Of a stretch of DNA of 64,000 nucleotides, positions 25,094 to 34,521 are shown in pieces. The DNA is from Sporisorium sorghi (lineage: Eukaryota; Basidiomycota; Ustilaginomycetes; Ustilaginales; Ustilaginaceae), in the NCBI GenBank assembly GCA_023212695.1, contig JALCCG010000057.1, positions 1-64,000 of the forward strand, in the 5' to 3' direction. The notes under the pieces are model-generated. The model saw only the letters and a list, made by a program, of their open reading frames with translations, made no database searches and was not told the origin of the DNA. How positions within the stretch are numbered: position 1 is the stretch's first letter; every line of letters starts with the position of its first letter. The translations under genes and the position numbers were made by a program.

Positions 25094-26146
25094 ATGACCG
25101 GGGATACGAAAGGAGTTCTGTTCCGGATGTTTCTTTGTATATCGATGCTTGCGTTATCATTCGGTTTCACGGGTAACGGCTCGGCTGAGGCGGCGCCGGC
25201 TTTTGCCAAAGGAGCCGACATCAGCTGGGTCACCGGCATGGAGGCTCAGGGGTATAAATGGAAGGATAAGAATGGGATTCAGCGCGATATTCTCGACATT
25301 TTGAAGAATGATTACCAGATTAATTCTGCGCGGATTCGAGTCTGGGTCAATCCCAATATGAATGATTACATGAACGGTTATCTGAATGCGGAAAAAGCGG
25401 CTGAGCTGGCTCTGCGTGCCAAGAACAAAGGCATGAGTATTATGCTCACGCTGCATTACAGCGATTCCTGGGCCGACCCGGGGCAGCAGAACAAACCGTA
25501 TGCCTGGCGCAGCTTCACCTTCCAGCAGCTGATGGATGCGGTCTATTCCCACACCGTGTACGTGATGAACACCATGAAGAATAAGGGCGTGACGCCGGAT
25601 TGGGTACAGGTTGGCAACGAAACCAACAACGGAATGTTATGGGAGGACGGCAAAGCTTCGGTGAACATGAAAAATTATGCATGGCTTGTCAACTCGGGGC
25701 ATAATGCGGTTAAGTCCGTCAGTAGCTCGACCAAGACCATAGTCCACTTATCCAACGGCTACGATAATGAATTGTTCAAATGGAACATCGGCGGCTTGAT
25801 CAGTAACGGTGCGAACTTTGATATTATCGGCATGTCACTGTACCCGGAAGCGGGCGACTGGTCAACGAAGGTGGATCAGACCATCACCAATGCCAAAGAC
25901 ATGACCGCTAGGTATGGAAAAAGCATCATGATCAGTGAAATCGGCATGGATTACAGCCAGCCGGTTGCTGCCAAGAGCTTTATTCAGAGCATCAAAACCA
26001 AAGTGCGCGGATTACCAGGAGGAACGGGGCTTGGAGTATTTTATTGGGAACCGGAAGCTGCACCGGGTTACAATGCAGGTTATAACAAGGGGACCTGGCA
26101 GGCGGATGGGAAACCGACCCTCGCACTGGAGGGATTCAAAGACTGA
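25094..26146 (+). CDS. Secreted arabinogalactan endo-beta-1,4-galactanase (GH53)
   Basis: 350-residue GH53 enzyme with a signal peptide (predicted cut near AEA-APAF, about residue 33). The TIM-barrel has acid/base E176 in VQVGNETNNG and nucleophile E282 in ISEIGMDY, plus the usual WADPGQQNKP motif. It cuts beta-1,4-galactan side chains of pectin outside the cell. The products would be imported by the ABC system upstream and finished by the GH42 enzyme (the GanB/GanA pairing in Bacillus). Three consecutive ATG codons follow AGGGGG; the third has proper spacing. It has its own promoter region, with a possible cre site. Confidence 0.94.
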   Translation: MTGDTKGVLFRMFLCISMLALSFGFTGNGSAEAAPAFAKGADISWVTGMEAQGYKWKDKNGIQRDILDILKNDYQINSARIRVWVNPNMNDYMNGYLNAEKAAELALRAKNKGMSIMLTLHYSDSWADPGQQNKPYAWRSFTFQQLMDAVYSHTVYVMNTMKNKGVTPDWVQVGNETNNGMLWEDGKASVNMKNYAWLVNSGHNAVKSVSSSTKTIVHLSNGYDNELFKWNIGGLISNGANFDIIGMSLYPEAGDWSTKVDQTITNAKDMTARYGKSIMISEIGMDYSQPVAAKSFIQSIKTKVRGLPGGTGLGVFYWEPEAAPGYNAGYNKGTWQADGKPTLALEGFKD

Positions 26147-26170
26147 GTATAGCTAAAATCGATTTCAATA

Positions 26171-26220
26171 AGAAGAACCCTGATTCCGAAGTCAAGGAGG
26201 AGGGTTCTTCTCTTCGTTTT
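26171..26220. terminator. Bidirectional terminator between galactanase and marR genes
   Basis: An 11-bp perfect stem AGAAGAACCCT / AGGGTTCTTCT, with T-rich flanks on both strands, sits between convergent genes. Confidence 0.75.
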
Positions 26221-26224
26221 GCAC

Positions 26225-26695
26225 TTACTGTCGTACGATCAATTGCGCCAGCTCCGCATGTTTTCCCATTTTGGCGAGAAGGCCGATCAGCTGCTGCTTC
26301 TCTTCTTCGTTCAGTCCGCCAAGCGCATGCTGGATGTGCTGCTCATGTATGGGGTACAGCTTCTGCATCAATTGCTCTCCGGTAGTAGTCAGTTCGGCGT
26401 AGATGACTCTCCTGTCCTCGGGACAGGGCCTGCGGCGAACATATCCTTTTGCGACCAGCTTATCAACCACATAGGTGACATTCCCGCTTTGCAGAAGCAG
26501 CTGTGCCCCGATCTGCTGGATAGGCTGGCGGCCTTTGTAGAACAGCACCTCCATTACGGCAAAAGAGGTGGGGTTAAAGCCTTCGATTTTGCTGCCATTC
26601 ACGACATGTTCGTTGACGCTCTTGAATGACTTGGCAAACACCCGATACAGGTGCATAGCAAGCTGTGTATCGCGATGATCATGTAATACCTTCAT
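26225..26695 (-). CDS. MarR family transcriptional regulator
   Basis: 156-residue MarR-type winged-helix repressor. The recognition region reads IQQIGAQLLLQSGNVTYVVDKLVAKGYV and the wing RRRPCPEDRRVIYAELT, matching the conserved DxR motif. It is divergent from an MFS exporter gene 213 bases away, the classic layout for a repressor that responds to a compound exported by the pump (inference). The ribosome site GGCGGGAG is close to the ATG. Confidence 0.9.
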   Translation of the reverse strand: MKVLHDHRDTQLAMHLYRVFAKSFKSVNEHVVNGSKIEGFNPTSFAVMEVLFYKGRQPIQQIGAQLLLQSGNVTYVVDKLVAKGYVRRRPCPEDRRVIYAELTTTGEQLMQKLYPIHEQHIQHALGGLNEEEKQQLIGLLAKMGKHAELAQLIVRQ

Positions 26696-26908
26696 ACATT
26701 CTCCCGCCTTTGATATGGACTCATGTCCTGAATTACTTCAAATCTAAGATTACGCTTAAATGAACAATTTCAACATGTGATTTGTCACAATGCTGCCGAA
26801 ACATTTTCATTCTCCAGCTCCGGTATCAACTACGCCTTAAGCCTGATACGTTCCCTGAATGCCGATTCTATAATGAAATTATTCGAATGGGAAGAAAAGG
26901 GTGGGAGA

Positions 26909-28246
26909 ATGAATCAAGCACAAACCGTAGAATCAGAGGGATTTAAACCGCTGCTCCGCAATCGGAACTATATGTTGTTGATGGGGTCTCAGCTGGTGTC
27001 CAACATGGGCGAATGGCTGTATATCATCGCGCTCCTGACGCTTGTCGGATTGAAGTGGCAAGCCGCGCCATGGGAAATTACCGCCATGACGTTATGCATG
27101 GCGCTTCCTGTTCTGATCGGAGGACCGATAGCAGGCTGGATCGGCGACCGGTATGACCGGAAAAAGATCATGGTCATTTCGGATGTTGTGAGAGTCTTCA
27201 TTTTGCTGGGAGTCTTGTTGGCGGGAAATTTAATTCAAATTTATGTTCTGCTCATCGTTAAGGGACTGATGGATGTTCTGTTCTCTCCTGCCAAGAGCGG
27301 CAAAATTAAAGAAATTGTAGATCCTAAGCATATCGATCAGGCGGTTACGATCAGTTCTTCGATTGAGCAAATGTCCAAAATTATCGGGCCGTCCTTGGGC
27401 GGATTGCTGATGGCTCTGTTCGGCATACAGTTATGCTTCATCATTGATGCAGGCGCTTTTGTGGTATCGGCGCTGCTTCTGCTCGGTGTTCCAGGCCGAA
27501 AGATCGTTAAACAAGAAGGCCTGACCGGGGAGTCGCACCATGGAGTGCGGGCTGGTCAGGGCGAGCAGAAATCCTTTTTGAAGGAGATCGGTGAAGGGTT
27601 GCAATTGATTTATGGCATCCCCCTGCTGCTGGGAGGAGTTGTTACGATATGTGCAGTAGTGCTGGTGCTGCAGATGGCCGACTCCCAGATCGTGACCCTG
27701 TTCCGGCTGATTCCTAATGTATCGGAGGATCTGCTGGGTTACTGTATTTCCGCCAGCGGTTTAGGTACTTTAATCGCAGCCATGTTTGTCCGCAAGCTGA
27801 GCTGGAGCCCTCTTGCCAAGATGGGCGCCGGCGCTACCGCAGCCGGTCTGGTCTTCGCCGTATGTGCCGTAGTTGTAGTGACAAAGATGCCGCATCTGCT
27901 GCAGAGCGTGGTGCTGTTCGGTTCATTCTTTCTGGCGGGCGCTGGTGGAGGATTCGTGCTGGTTCCTTTCCAGATGCTGCTCATGAAAAGAACGCCGGAG
28001 CATATGACCAGCCGTGTATTCGGAACGGTCAACAGCCTTACAAGCGGCGCGGCCATTGTCGGACCTACTATCGGTGGTGCGCTTATCACGGGAATCGGCG
28101 CTGTTCCAACATATATTGTTGCAGGACTCGGAACTGCTGCAGTGGGAGGCGCACTACTCCTGTTCAAGGGAAGGATTGAAAGAAAGGACGAAGCCTCTGC
28201 CTCCTTGAACGCAGTCCCTATGGTACCTGAACCCTCGACAATGTAA
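26909..28246 (+). CDS. MFS exporter (MefA/YfiS-like)
   Basis: 445-residue major facilitator with 12 predicted TM helices. The N-terminal motif FKPLLRNRNYMLLMGSQLVS and the loop GWIGDRYDRKKIM resemble the macrolide-efflux and YfiS group. Upstream in-frame ATG codons at 26777 and 26873 were rejected in favour of this one, which follows AAGGGTGGGAG and starts at a normal soluble N-terminus. A TATAAT lies at 26869-26874. It is probably repressed by the divergent MarR gene. The efflux substrate is unknown. Confidence 0.87.
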   Translation: MNQAQTVESEGFKPLLRNRNYMLLMGSQLVSNMGEWLYIIALLTLVGLKWQAAPWEITAMTLCMALPVLIGGPIAGWIGDRYDRKKIMVISDVVRVFILLGVLLAGNLIQIYVLLIVKGLMDVLFSPAKSGKIKEIVDPKHIDQAVTISSSIEQMSKIIGPSLGGLLMALFGIQLCFIIDAGAFVVSALLLLGVPGRKIVKQEGLTGESHHGVRAGQGEQKSFLKEIGEGLQLIYGIPLLLGGVVTICAVVLVLQMADSQIVTLFRLIPNVSEDLLGYCISASGLGTLIAAMFVRKLSWSPLAKMGAGATAAGLVFAVCAVVVVTKMPHLLQSVVLFGSFFLAGAGGGFVLVPFQMLLMKRTPEHMTSRVFGTVNSLTSGAAIVGPTIGGALITGIGAVPTYIVAGLGTAAVGGALLLFKGRIERKDEASASLNAVPMVPEPSTM

Positions 28247-28332
28247 AACCACAAAGAAAGTTTCGGTGCTTGCAACTAATCCTTGTCCATCTGCGTAATA
28301 ATGGAAATAGAATGAATGGATGGGGTGTTAGG

Positions 28333-29067
28333 ATGCAGGATAGGATTCTGGAGAACATTCGCGGGGCCGAGCCGGTGCTGGAAGTAGACATTCAGGAAGC
28401 CGGGTACGAACCTGGCCGACCCCGCATACACGAAATATCGTTTCAAGTGGTTCCCGGTGAACTGCTCGGCTTGATCGGGCCGAACGGTGCCGGAAAGAGC
28501 ACAACCATCAAGGCGGTGTTAGGGCTCTTGAAGGACTGCAAGGCTGATGTCAGGATTGCGGGTGATCCTCCCCGATATGCGTACGTACCCGAGCAGCCTG
28601 TGTTCTACGAGGATTTAACGCTGTGGGAGCACTTGGACCTGGCTGCTGCTGCATTCGGAATGGATGACAACCATTTCGAAGAGCAGGCCGAACAGCTTCT
28701 TCGGCAGTTTGGAATGGAGACTGTACGGAACGAACTGCCGGGAGGTTTCTCCAAAGGGATGAAGCAGAAGATGATGCTGATGATCGGCTTCCTCTCCAAG
28801 CCCGATGTCTATATTGTAGACGAGCCGTTTATCGGTTTGGATCCGCGGGCTACTCGCGATTTTCTGAACTTATTGCTGGAGGAGAGACGACGTGGTGCCG
28901 GTGTGCTGATGTCTACGCATGTGCTGGACACCGCAGAGAAGATTTGCGATCGGTTTGTACTCATATCCGTGGGCCGAATTGCTTCCGAAGGCACACTATA
29001 TCATCTTCGTGAGGCCGCGGGACTTCCAGGCGCATCGTTGTTTGACTGCTTCGATGCGCTGACATGA
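28333..29067 (+). CDS. ABC transporter ATP-binding protein (EcsA-like)
   Basis: 244-residue ATPase with Walker A GPNGAGKST, Q-loop region YVPEQP, a signature reading FSKGMKQK in place of LSGGQ, Walker B VYIVDEPFIGLD and switch His in STHVLD. The variant SKGMKQ signature and its pairing with an EcsB-type membrane protein place it in the EcsA group. In B. subtilis the Ecs transporter influences protein secretion, sporulation and regulated intramembrane proteolysis. The permease gene starts 14 bases past its stop. Confidence 0.88.
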   Translation: MQDRILENIRGAEPVLEVDIQEAGYEPGRPRIHEISFQVVPGELLGLIGPNGAGKSTTIKAVLGLLKDCKADVRIAGDPPRYAYVPEQPVFYEDLTLWEHLDLAAAAFGMDDNHFEEQAEQLLRQFGMETVRNELPGGFSKGMKQKMMLMIGFLSKPDVYIVDEPFIGLDPRATRDFLNLLLEERRRGAGVLMSTHVLDTAEKICDRFVLISVGRIASEGTLYHLREAAGLPGASLFDCFDALT

Positions 29068-29081
29068 GGGAGGGGATGGAT

Positions 29082-30347
29082 ATGAATCGCTCACAGCAGC
29101 TTAGCCATCCGGGGGCCCTCTTCTGGAGAAGGGTGCTTGCACATTGGACCTATCAACGTAAAAGCTTGGCGACCGTGGTTGATTGGATCGTGATGCTCTA
29201 TATTCTGATTCCAGGCCTGCTTCTGGGAGGCGGGTTATACCGTGAGTTGTGGACAAGCCCCCTTCCAGGGTGGGCACAGTTCCTGCCCCTCCAAGCGGTG
29301 GTTGTCATCCTGCTCTTTATGTTCTCCGGCAGAGTGCTGCTGTTCCTCGAAGAGGCTGACGTATTGTTTCTCCGCCAGCAGCGGGAATGGATGAAGGGGC
29401 TGCTGATCAGAGGCATGGCATACAGCCATGCTATGTCAGCGCTAAAGGGACTGTTGTTTACCCTGCTTGCCCTGCCAATCCTGGTCAGGGAACATGAAAT
29501 TACCGGGGGTACCTTGATAACCTTGCTGGTGATTACGGTTGTCTGTGCCTGGTGTACGAATCTATGGGCCGGGATGATTCGCTCAAGCTGCAAAGGGTGG
29601 CGACAGCACCTGATGATTTATGCGGTTCGCTGGCTTTCCGTTGGATTAATAACGCTGCTTGTATCCTTGTGGCTTGAGGTTTATGCAGTCTTATGGACAA
29701 TCGTCGTCATTCTGCTGATTGTATTAATTCTTCTGAGCCGCAGGCGTCTTGCCATGCAAGGAACCTTTATGGCGGATACAAGGGAGGATGCCAGGACCCG
29801 CATCCAGTTGACCGAGAAGCTGCTGGTTCAAGCTGTCGGCAAACCGCCGAGTGTGCGAAGCAAGACCTGGTTTATGCGCAAGTCCGGCCGGTTGTTCAAG
29901 GGCACAGCGGAGAAGAGGCTTGCCGATGCAGGGTTAAAAGCGATTTTGCGTCACCCTGAGAGTTTGACATTATATATTCAGATTACATTGGTTGGCATTC
30001 CGGCCGTATGGCTCCCGCCGTTAATCATTAAAATCGTTGTGTATATCGCGCTTGTGCTGATGATATCGTATTGGCTCAATACACGGTGGGCCGTGTTCGC
30101 GAAGGCTGAATTTATGCACGTGCTTCCCTTTACGAATGAACAGCACCGCTCTGCGGGTATTCTTGCCGTTAGAACGCTGCTTGCTCTCCCGGCATTTTTG
30201 TATTCCCTGGTGGCAGGGCTCACGCTGTTTCAGGGGGGAATCGGATGGCTGGCCGCGCTGGCATTGACGGCTGCGGCAGTCATGATCGCACCATCACTGA
30301 TGTCATGGCCGATGTACAGGGAGGATAAGCATCAGCAAGATGAATAA
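29082..30347 (+). CDS. ABC transporter permease, EcsB family
   Basis: 421-residue polytopic membrane protein with about ten hydrophobic segments and the EcsB features: an N-terminal LFWRRVLAHWTYQRKSL segment, a central cytoplasmic stretch with RRLAMQGTFMADTREDARTRI, and a conserved AILRHPESLTLYIQ region. It forms the membrane part of the EcsAB exporter with the preceding ATPase. Among ATG codons at 29064, 29076 and 29082, the last is correctly spaced from GAGGGAGGGG. No ecsC-like gene follows; the unit ends at a bidirectional terminator. Confidence 0.87.
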   Translation: MNRSQQLSHPGALFWRRVLAHWTYQRKSLATVVDWIVMLYILIPGLLLGGGLYRELWTSPLPGWAQFLPLQAVVVILLFMFSGRVLLFLEEADVLFLRQQREWMKGLLIRGMAYSHAMSALKGLLFTLLALPILVREHEITGGTLITLLVITVVCAWCTNLWAGMIRSSCKGWRQHLMIYAVRWLSVGLITLLVSLWLEVYAVLWTIVVILLIVLILLSRRRLAMQGTFMADTREDARTRIQLTEKLLVQAVGKPPSVRSKTWFMRKSGRLFKGTAEKRLADAGLKAILRHPESLTLYIQITLVGIPAVWLPPLIIKIVVYIALVLMISYWLNTRWAVFAKAEFMHVLPFTNEQHRSAGILAVRTLLALPAFLYSLVAGLTLFQGGIGWLAALALTAAAVMIAPSLMSWPMYREDKHQQDE

Positions 30348-30396
30348 AAGCGCGCCAGTATGACCCGGGTAGGAAAGGGCATACTGGCGCGCTTCG
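30347..30396. terminator. Bidirectional terminator
   Basis: AAGCGCGCCAGTATG pairs with CATACTGGCGCGCTT, a 15-bp perfect stem between convergent genes. Confidence 0.8.
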
Positions 30397-30427
30397 TGAT
30401 TTATTCGTAATTTCCAATACCATTGGA

Positions 30428-31705
30428 TCAGTTCTTGTTATACGCTGCCGCTTCCGCGGCGTGCTTGCCCGCCGTATAACCCGTTGCGAACGCCGCCGTG
30501 ATATTATAGCCGCCGGTGTATCCATGAATATCCAAAATCTCGCCGCAGAAAAACAGGCCTGGCATGAGCTTGGATTCCATGCTTTTCGGCTGAATTTCCT
30601 TAAGGCTGACGCCGCCTCCGGTCACGAAGGCTTCCTTCAGCGACCGGGTGCCTGAAGCTCGGAACGCAAATTTTTTCAAAATGGTTGCAAGGGACGTAAG
30701 TGCAGTTCTGGATAAACCGCTGCAGATCATGTCACTGTCGATAGATGATTTGGACAGCAGCAGCGGAATCATGCGCTCCGGCAGCATACCCTTAAGAACG
30801 TTTTTAATACTCTTTTTGGGCTCAGCCTCAAAGCGCTCCTTCAGCTCGGCCTCGATTTCGGCCTGCGAGCGATCAGGAAACATGTCAATTGCCATATCCA
30901 CGTTCACGATTTCGAACTTCCGTTGCACCTGGCGGATAAATTGGCTGCAGCGCAGAGCGATTGGGCCGGACACCCCGAAATGGGTAAACAGCATATCTCC
31001 CAGATGAGCGATCACTTTTTTCCCTTTGGGATTCCAGACGGACAGCTCAACATCACGCAGCGACAAACCCTGCAGCTCTTTGGATGCGATGAACGTCTCG
31101 GTTGAGACGATAGGGACCTCAGTGGGGTACAGCTCAGTAATGGTATGGCCAGCTGCTTCCGCCCAAGGATAACCGTCCCCGGTCGAGCCTGTTTGAGGAA
31201 CGGACTGACCGCCTGTGGCTATGATGACACAGGAGGATTTGATCACTTCCCCGGATTTTAATTGAATTCCAGCCGTTTGGCCGTTCTCGAACAGAACGCT
31301 TTTAACCGGACTGTTCGTCCGGATATCGGTTCCGAGCTCCTTCACTTTGCCAATCAAGGCATTCACTACGCTGGATGCTTTGTCCGTCACAGGGAACATG
31401 CGCCCATTGTCCTCTTCTTTGAGCCGGATGCCGAGTCCCTCGAAGAAGGCCATGATATCCCGATTGTTCCAGTGCTGAAAAGCGCTATATAAAAAACGAC
31501 CGTTGCCCGGGATGTTGGCTATCAATTCATCCTGTTCCTTGGCGTTTGTCACGTTGCATCTTCCACCGCCTGATATGCCCAGCTTGCGGCCCAGTTTATC
31601 TCCTTTATCAATCAGCAGAACGGAAGCTCCTCTTTCTCCTGCAGCTACGCAGGACATCAATCCGGAAGGTCCACCGCCGACGACAATAATATCATAATCA
31701 AGCAT
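30428..31705 (-). CDS. HI0933/BaiN-like NAD(P)/FAD-dependent oxidoreductase
   Basis: 425-residue flavoprotein with N-terminal Rossmann motif [11 protein letters not shown], the family motif [16 protein letters not shown], a second nucleotide-contact motif [17 protein letters not shown] and a C-terminal [15 protein letters not shown] segment that closes the FAD site. The group (YhiN, BaiN) includes a bile-acid dehydrogenation enzyme, but most members have unknown substrates. It is monocistronic, facing away from the kinase gene. Normal length and intact motifs. Confidence 0.88.
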   Translation of the reverse strand: MLDYDIIVVGGGPSGLMSCVAAGERGASVLLIDKGDKLGRKLGISGGGRCNVTNAKEQDELIANIPGNGRFLYSAFQHWNNRDIMAFFEGLGIRLKEEDNGRMFPVTDKASSVVNALIGKVKELGTDIRTNSPVKSVLFENGQTAGIQLKSGEVIKSSCVIIATGGQSVPQTGSTGDGYPWAEAAGHTITELYPTEVPIVSTETFIASKELQGLSLRDVELSVWNPKGKKVIAHLGDMLFTHFGVSGPIALRCSQFIRQVQRKFEIVNVDMAIDMFPDRSQAEIEAELKERFEAEPKKSIKNVLKGMLPERMIPLLLSKSSIDSDMICSGLSRTALTSLATILKKFAFRASGTRSLKEAFVTGGGVSLKEIQPKSMESKLMPGLFFCGEILDIHGYTGGYNITAAFATGYTAGKHAAEAAAYNKN

Positions 31706-31920
31706 GTTTGCTCATAGCTCCTTTGAGGTTATATCAATGAATAGATGAATCTTATTATAATTATATAGGTATTCGCGAATTAACCCAAACCTCATGAATA
31801 GGACGTAAGACGGGGTTTTCTGTTGCTTCAACAGGAACTTACAAGATATTGTAAAATGATGTCGCCTGTGTTTTAATCAGAAATATTAGACACGTTGTCC
31901 AATTGAGGTGATTGATCACT

Positions 31921-33645
31921 GTGCTGAGCCTATGGAAGGATATTTTGCTGCAAGTTTTGCTGTCTGGTACACTCATCTTTCATCTACCCCTTCTCCTCGA
32001 CAGACATCTCAAGTGGCTGAACAAGAAGAATCCGAATGATCTGCTTCGATTTCACAAGCATATCGTAATTTCGAGCGGAGTCAGCACCGTACTCTGCGTC
32101 CTGATTTCAGCGATGAACGAATATTACGTTCCGATCAATCTTGGCGTGATCCCGTTATTTTTAGGCATATTATATGGAAGTCGTAGTTCAGGGTTATGTC
32201 TTGCCGTTTTGTATATGACAAGCCATGGGCTGATAAACGGCTGGTCGATGATCGACTTCATCCTCAATGTACTGGTCCTGGTTTACTCGCTTCTGCCCTG
32301 GATTTCCTCCAATTTCAAGAAAGGCTCCAAGACCGAGAAGATCTGCTGGCTGTGGAGTGCACTGATTCCGGCTATGTTGATCATTGTAGCCTCTCATGCC
32401 ATTGAAGGAAAGGTTAATAATGATCACCTGAATCCGGATACAATCCTGGTGACCATACTCTATATGCTGATTGGTATCTTTTATTCCGGCATGATTGTGT
32501 ATTGGATCGAGCTGACCAGCGAGCGTCTGGCCTCGGGCCAATATGACGTGAAGAGTGAAGAAATGATCTCTTTGACAAAAATAATAGAGATGATCCCTTT
32601 AGGAATGGTGGCCGTGGATAAAAGAGGGAACATCATCGCTTTTAACCAACTTCTTATCCGCAGTTGCCGGAGTGTGTTTCCGAATTTGACGTCCAAAGAT
32701 GTGATTGGAAGACCGCTGTTCGATTTATTAGACGGTATGATTCAGAAGGAACATCTCCGCAACCGGTTTCTGAAGGCCATGGAGGGAATTGAAAGCACCG
32801 GCGAGATTATGCGCAGCCCAACGCGAGTTTATTCAACGGGCATTTATCCGCTTATACATAATGAGAAAGGCGACATCTTGGGTGCGGTGGGTGTTATGGA
32901 AGACATCACGGAGCTTGAGAAGCTTCGAACCGAATTTATTAATGTAGAACGACTGAGCCTGGTTGGCCAAATGGCGGCAAGCATTACCCATGAAATTCGT
33001 AATCCGATGGCCGTGGTTCGCGGGTTCCTGCAGCTGATGAAGGAGAAGAGCCCGGAGACACTCGATCACTATTACCGGATCGTCATGGAGGAGCTGGACC
33101 GTGCCAATGGCATCATTAATGACTTTTTGTCTCTGGCCCAGAACCGGGCTGCCGAGAAGGAAGACTGTCATCTTCATGATATTATCCATGAGCTGAGCCC
33201 GCTCTTGTGGGCTGACGCGAACTTGCGTGGACAGAGCATTGAACTGAAGCTCGGAACCCATGTACCCAAGCTGCACCTGAATGCTAAAGAGATGAAACAG
33301 CTGATCCTGAATTTGTGTCGCAACGGCATGGAGGCTATGGATGACAAAGGAACGTTGACCCTTGAAACCAGGATCGAAGGGGACCAGGTGCAGCTGTATG
33401 TGGCAGATACCGGAACGGGCATGTCGGAGAGCGAGCTGGAGCGTTTGTTTGAGCCCTTCTACACCACGAAGAGTAAGGGAACGGGGCTTGGGCTCGCCCT
33501 GTGTATGAGCATTGTTCAGCGGCATCATGGAACGATCGATGTGAAGTCACAGCAAGGCGAGGGAACGGTGTTCATTATCTCATTTTCTGTCCGCTCGTAC
33601 CCTCAGGGCTTAATGGAATCCCAAAGCGCTGCCGCGTCCGAATAA
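31921..33645 (+). CDS. KinB-like membrane sensor histidine kinase
   Basis: About 574 residues. The N-terminus is a six-helix membrane domain of the 5TM-LYT type (about 10-200). A PAS domain (about 215-330) follows, then HisKA with phosphoacceptor about H357 in ASITHEIRNPMAVVRGFLQLM. The HATPase has NLCRNGMEAM, DTGTGM and GTGLGLAL motifs. The VRGFLQ H-box and the 5TM domain resemble the phosphorelay kinases that feed Spo0F in spore formers. No response regulator is adjacent, as is usual for that class. GTG at 31921 fits the GAGGTGA site better than the in-frame TTG at 31912. Confidence 0.88.
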   Translation: MLSLWKDILLQVLLSGTLIFHLPLLLDRHLKWLNKKNPNDLLRFHKHIVISSGVSTVLCVLISAMNEYYVPINLGVIPLFLGILYGSRSSGLCLAVLYMTSHGLINGWSMIDFILNVLVLVYSLLPWISSNFKKGSKTEKICWLWSALIPAMLIIVASHAIEGKVNNDHLNPDTILVTILYMLIGIFYSGMIVYWIELTSERLASGQYDVKSEEMISLTKIIEMIPLGMVAVDKRGNIIAFNQLLIRSCRSVFPNLTSKDVIGRPLFDLLDGMIQKEHLRNRFLKAMEGIESTGEIMRSPTRVYSTGIYPLIHNEKGDILGAVGVMEDITELEKLRTEFINVERLSLVGQMAASITHEIRNPMAVVRGFLQLMKEKSPETLDHYYRIVMEELDRANGIINDFLSLAQNRAAEKEDCHLHDIIHELSPLLWADANLRGQSIELKLGTHVPKLHLNAKEMKQLILNLCRNGMEAMDDKGTLTLETRIEGDQVQLYVADTGTGMSESELERLFEPFYTTKSKGTGLGLALCMSIVQRHHGTIDVKSQQGEGTVFIISFSVRSYPQGLMESQSAAASE

Positions 33646-33700
33646 TTAGGAGGATGAATAGGCATCATAAGGCAGAGCTAATGGCAAAGGAGGGATTCGG

Positions 33701-33814
33701 ATGAGTAAAAATGATTCGAAACAGCAGGAGCAGCAGCAGCGCGAAAACAAGGATCGTCGTGGCGAACCCATCGTTGACAAGAAAAAGGATGGGGCCAACT
33801 ATCCTGCTACCTAG
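33701..33814 (+). CDS. Small 37-residue charged protein of unknown function
   Basis: A short gene with a strong AAAGGAGGG site about seven bases before its ATG. It encodes 37 residues that are almost entirely polar: a Gln-rich run, then alternating Lys/Arg/Asp/Glu (KDRRGEPIVDKKKDG). Probably disordered. It sits 55 bases after the kinase gene and just before a terminator, so it likely ends that transcript. I do not recognise a family. The ribosome site and placement are the main support. Confidence 0.55.
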   Translation: MSKNDSKQQEQQQRENKDRRGEPIVDKKKDGANYPAT

Positions 33815-33837
33815 TTTAAACCATCGGAAACAGTTAA

Positions 33838-33877
33838 AGACGAGCGGTATCCCATTTTGTGATGCTGCTCGTTTTGT
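33838..33877 (+). terminator. Terminator after kinase and small gene
   Basis: ACGAGC ... GCTCGT stem with interrupted inner pairing, followed by TTTGTATTTT. Confidence 0.65.
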
Positions 33878-33883
33878 ATTTTC

Positions 33884-33911
33884 TTGCTTTCACTCTTTAG
33901 GATTGTATAAT
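33884..33911 (+). promoter_or_regulatory. SigA-type promoter for bacilliredoxin gene
   Basis: TTGCTT (33884-33889), a 16-bp spacer and TATAAT (33906-33911). Confidence 0.55.
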
Positions 33912-33972
33912 ATAGATATCGATGAGCTGTTATAATTCGAACAATCTTGTTTATATAAGGAGTGAAGCAGTT

Positions 33973-34407
33973 ATGGGTATGTCTTTTGACCGATATATGC
34001 GCGATATGGTTCAACCGATGCGGGATGAACTCACCAGTTTGGGAATCAAGGAGCTCACAACTCCTGAAGCGGTAGAGGAAGTGCTGCCAAATGCGCAAGG
34101 TACAACACTGGTTGTTGTAAACTCCGTATGCGGATGTGCTGCAGGGCAAGCACGCCCAGGTGTAGCCATAGCGCTTGAGAACCAAGTGAAGCCGGATCAT
34201 TTGTATACCGTATTCGCTGGACAGGATAAGGAAGCAACGGCAAAAGCCCGTGAGTATTTTGCTCCGTATCCGCCATCCTCACCATCGATTGCTCTGCTGA
34301 AGGACGGGGAATTGGTGCACTTTATTGAGCGTCACCAAGTGGAGAACCGTTCCGCAGAAGAAATCGCGGCTGATTTGTCCGACGCATTCAATCGCTACTG
34401 CCAGTAA
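33973..34407 (+). CDS. Bacilliredoxin (BrxA/BrxB family)
   Basis: 144-residue thioredoxin-fold protein of the YphP/YqiW family with the CXC active site C53-G-C55 inside NSVCGCAAGQARPG, and the conserved TVFAGQDKEATAKAREYF and PPSSPSIALLKDGELVHFI segments. Bacilliredoxins remove bacillithiol from S-bacillithiolated proteins after oxidative stress. The ATG at 33973 follows AAGGAG; the 17 codons upstream lie over the promoter and were excluded. I cannot decide between the BrxA and BrxB paralogues. It has its own promoter and terminator. Confidence 0.93.
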   Translation: MGMSFDRYMRDMVQPMRDELTSLGIKELTTPEAVEEVLPNAQGTTLVVVNSVCGCAAGQARPGVAIALENQVKPDHLYTVFAGQDKEATAKAREYFAPYPPSSPSIALLKDGELVHFIERHQVENRSAEEIAADLSDAFNRYCQ

Positions 34408-34422
34408 GCTGGCAGTTACATA

Positions 34423-34468
34423 GGCCCCGAAGCATTCGGCATATTCCGAAGCCGCGGGGCTTTTGTTG
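34423..34468 (+). terminator. Terminator after bacilliredoxin gene
   Basis: GGCCCCGAAGC-TTCGG stem with its imperfect complement ending GCGGGGC, then TTTTGTTGT. Confidence 0.75.
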
Positions 34469-34521
34469 TATATGTTACGTACTTAAGAAAGAGAGAGCAT
34501 ACTGAAAGGAGTCTTTGAATC

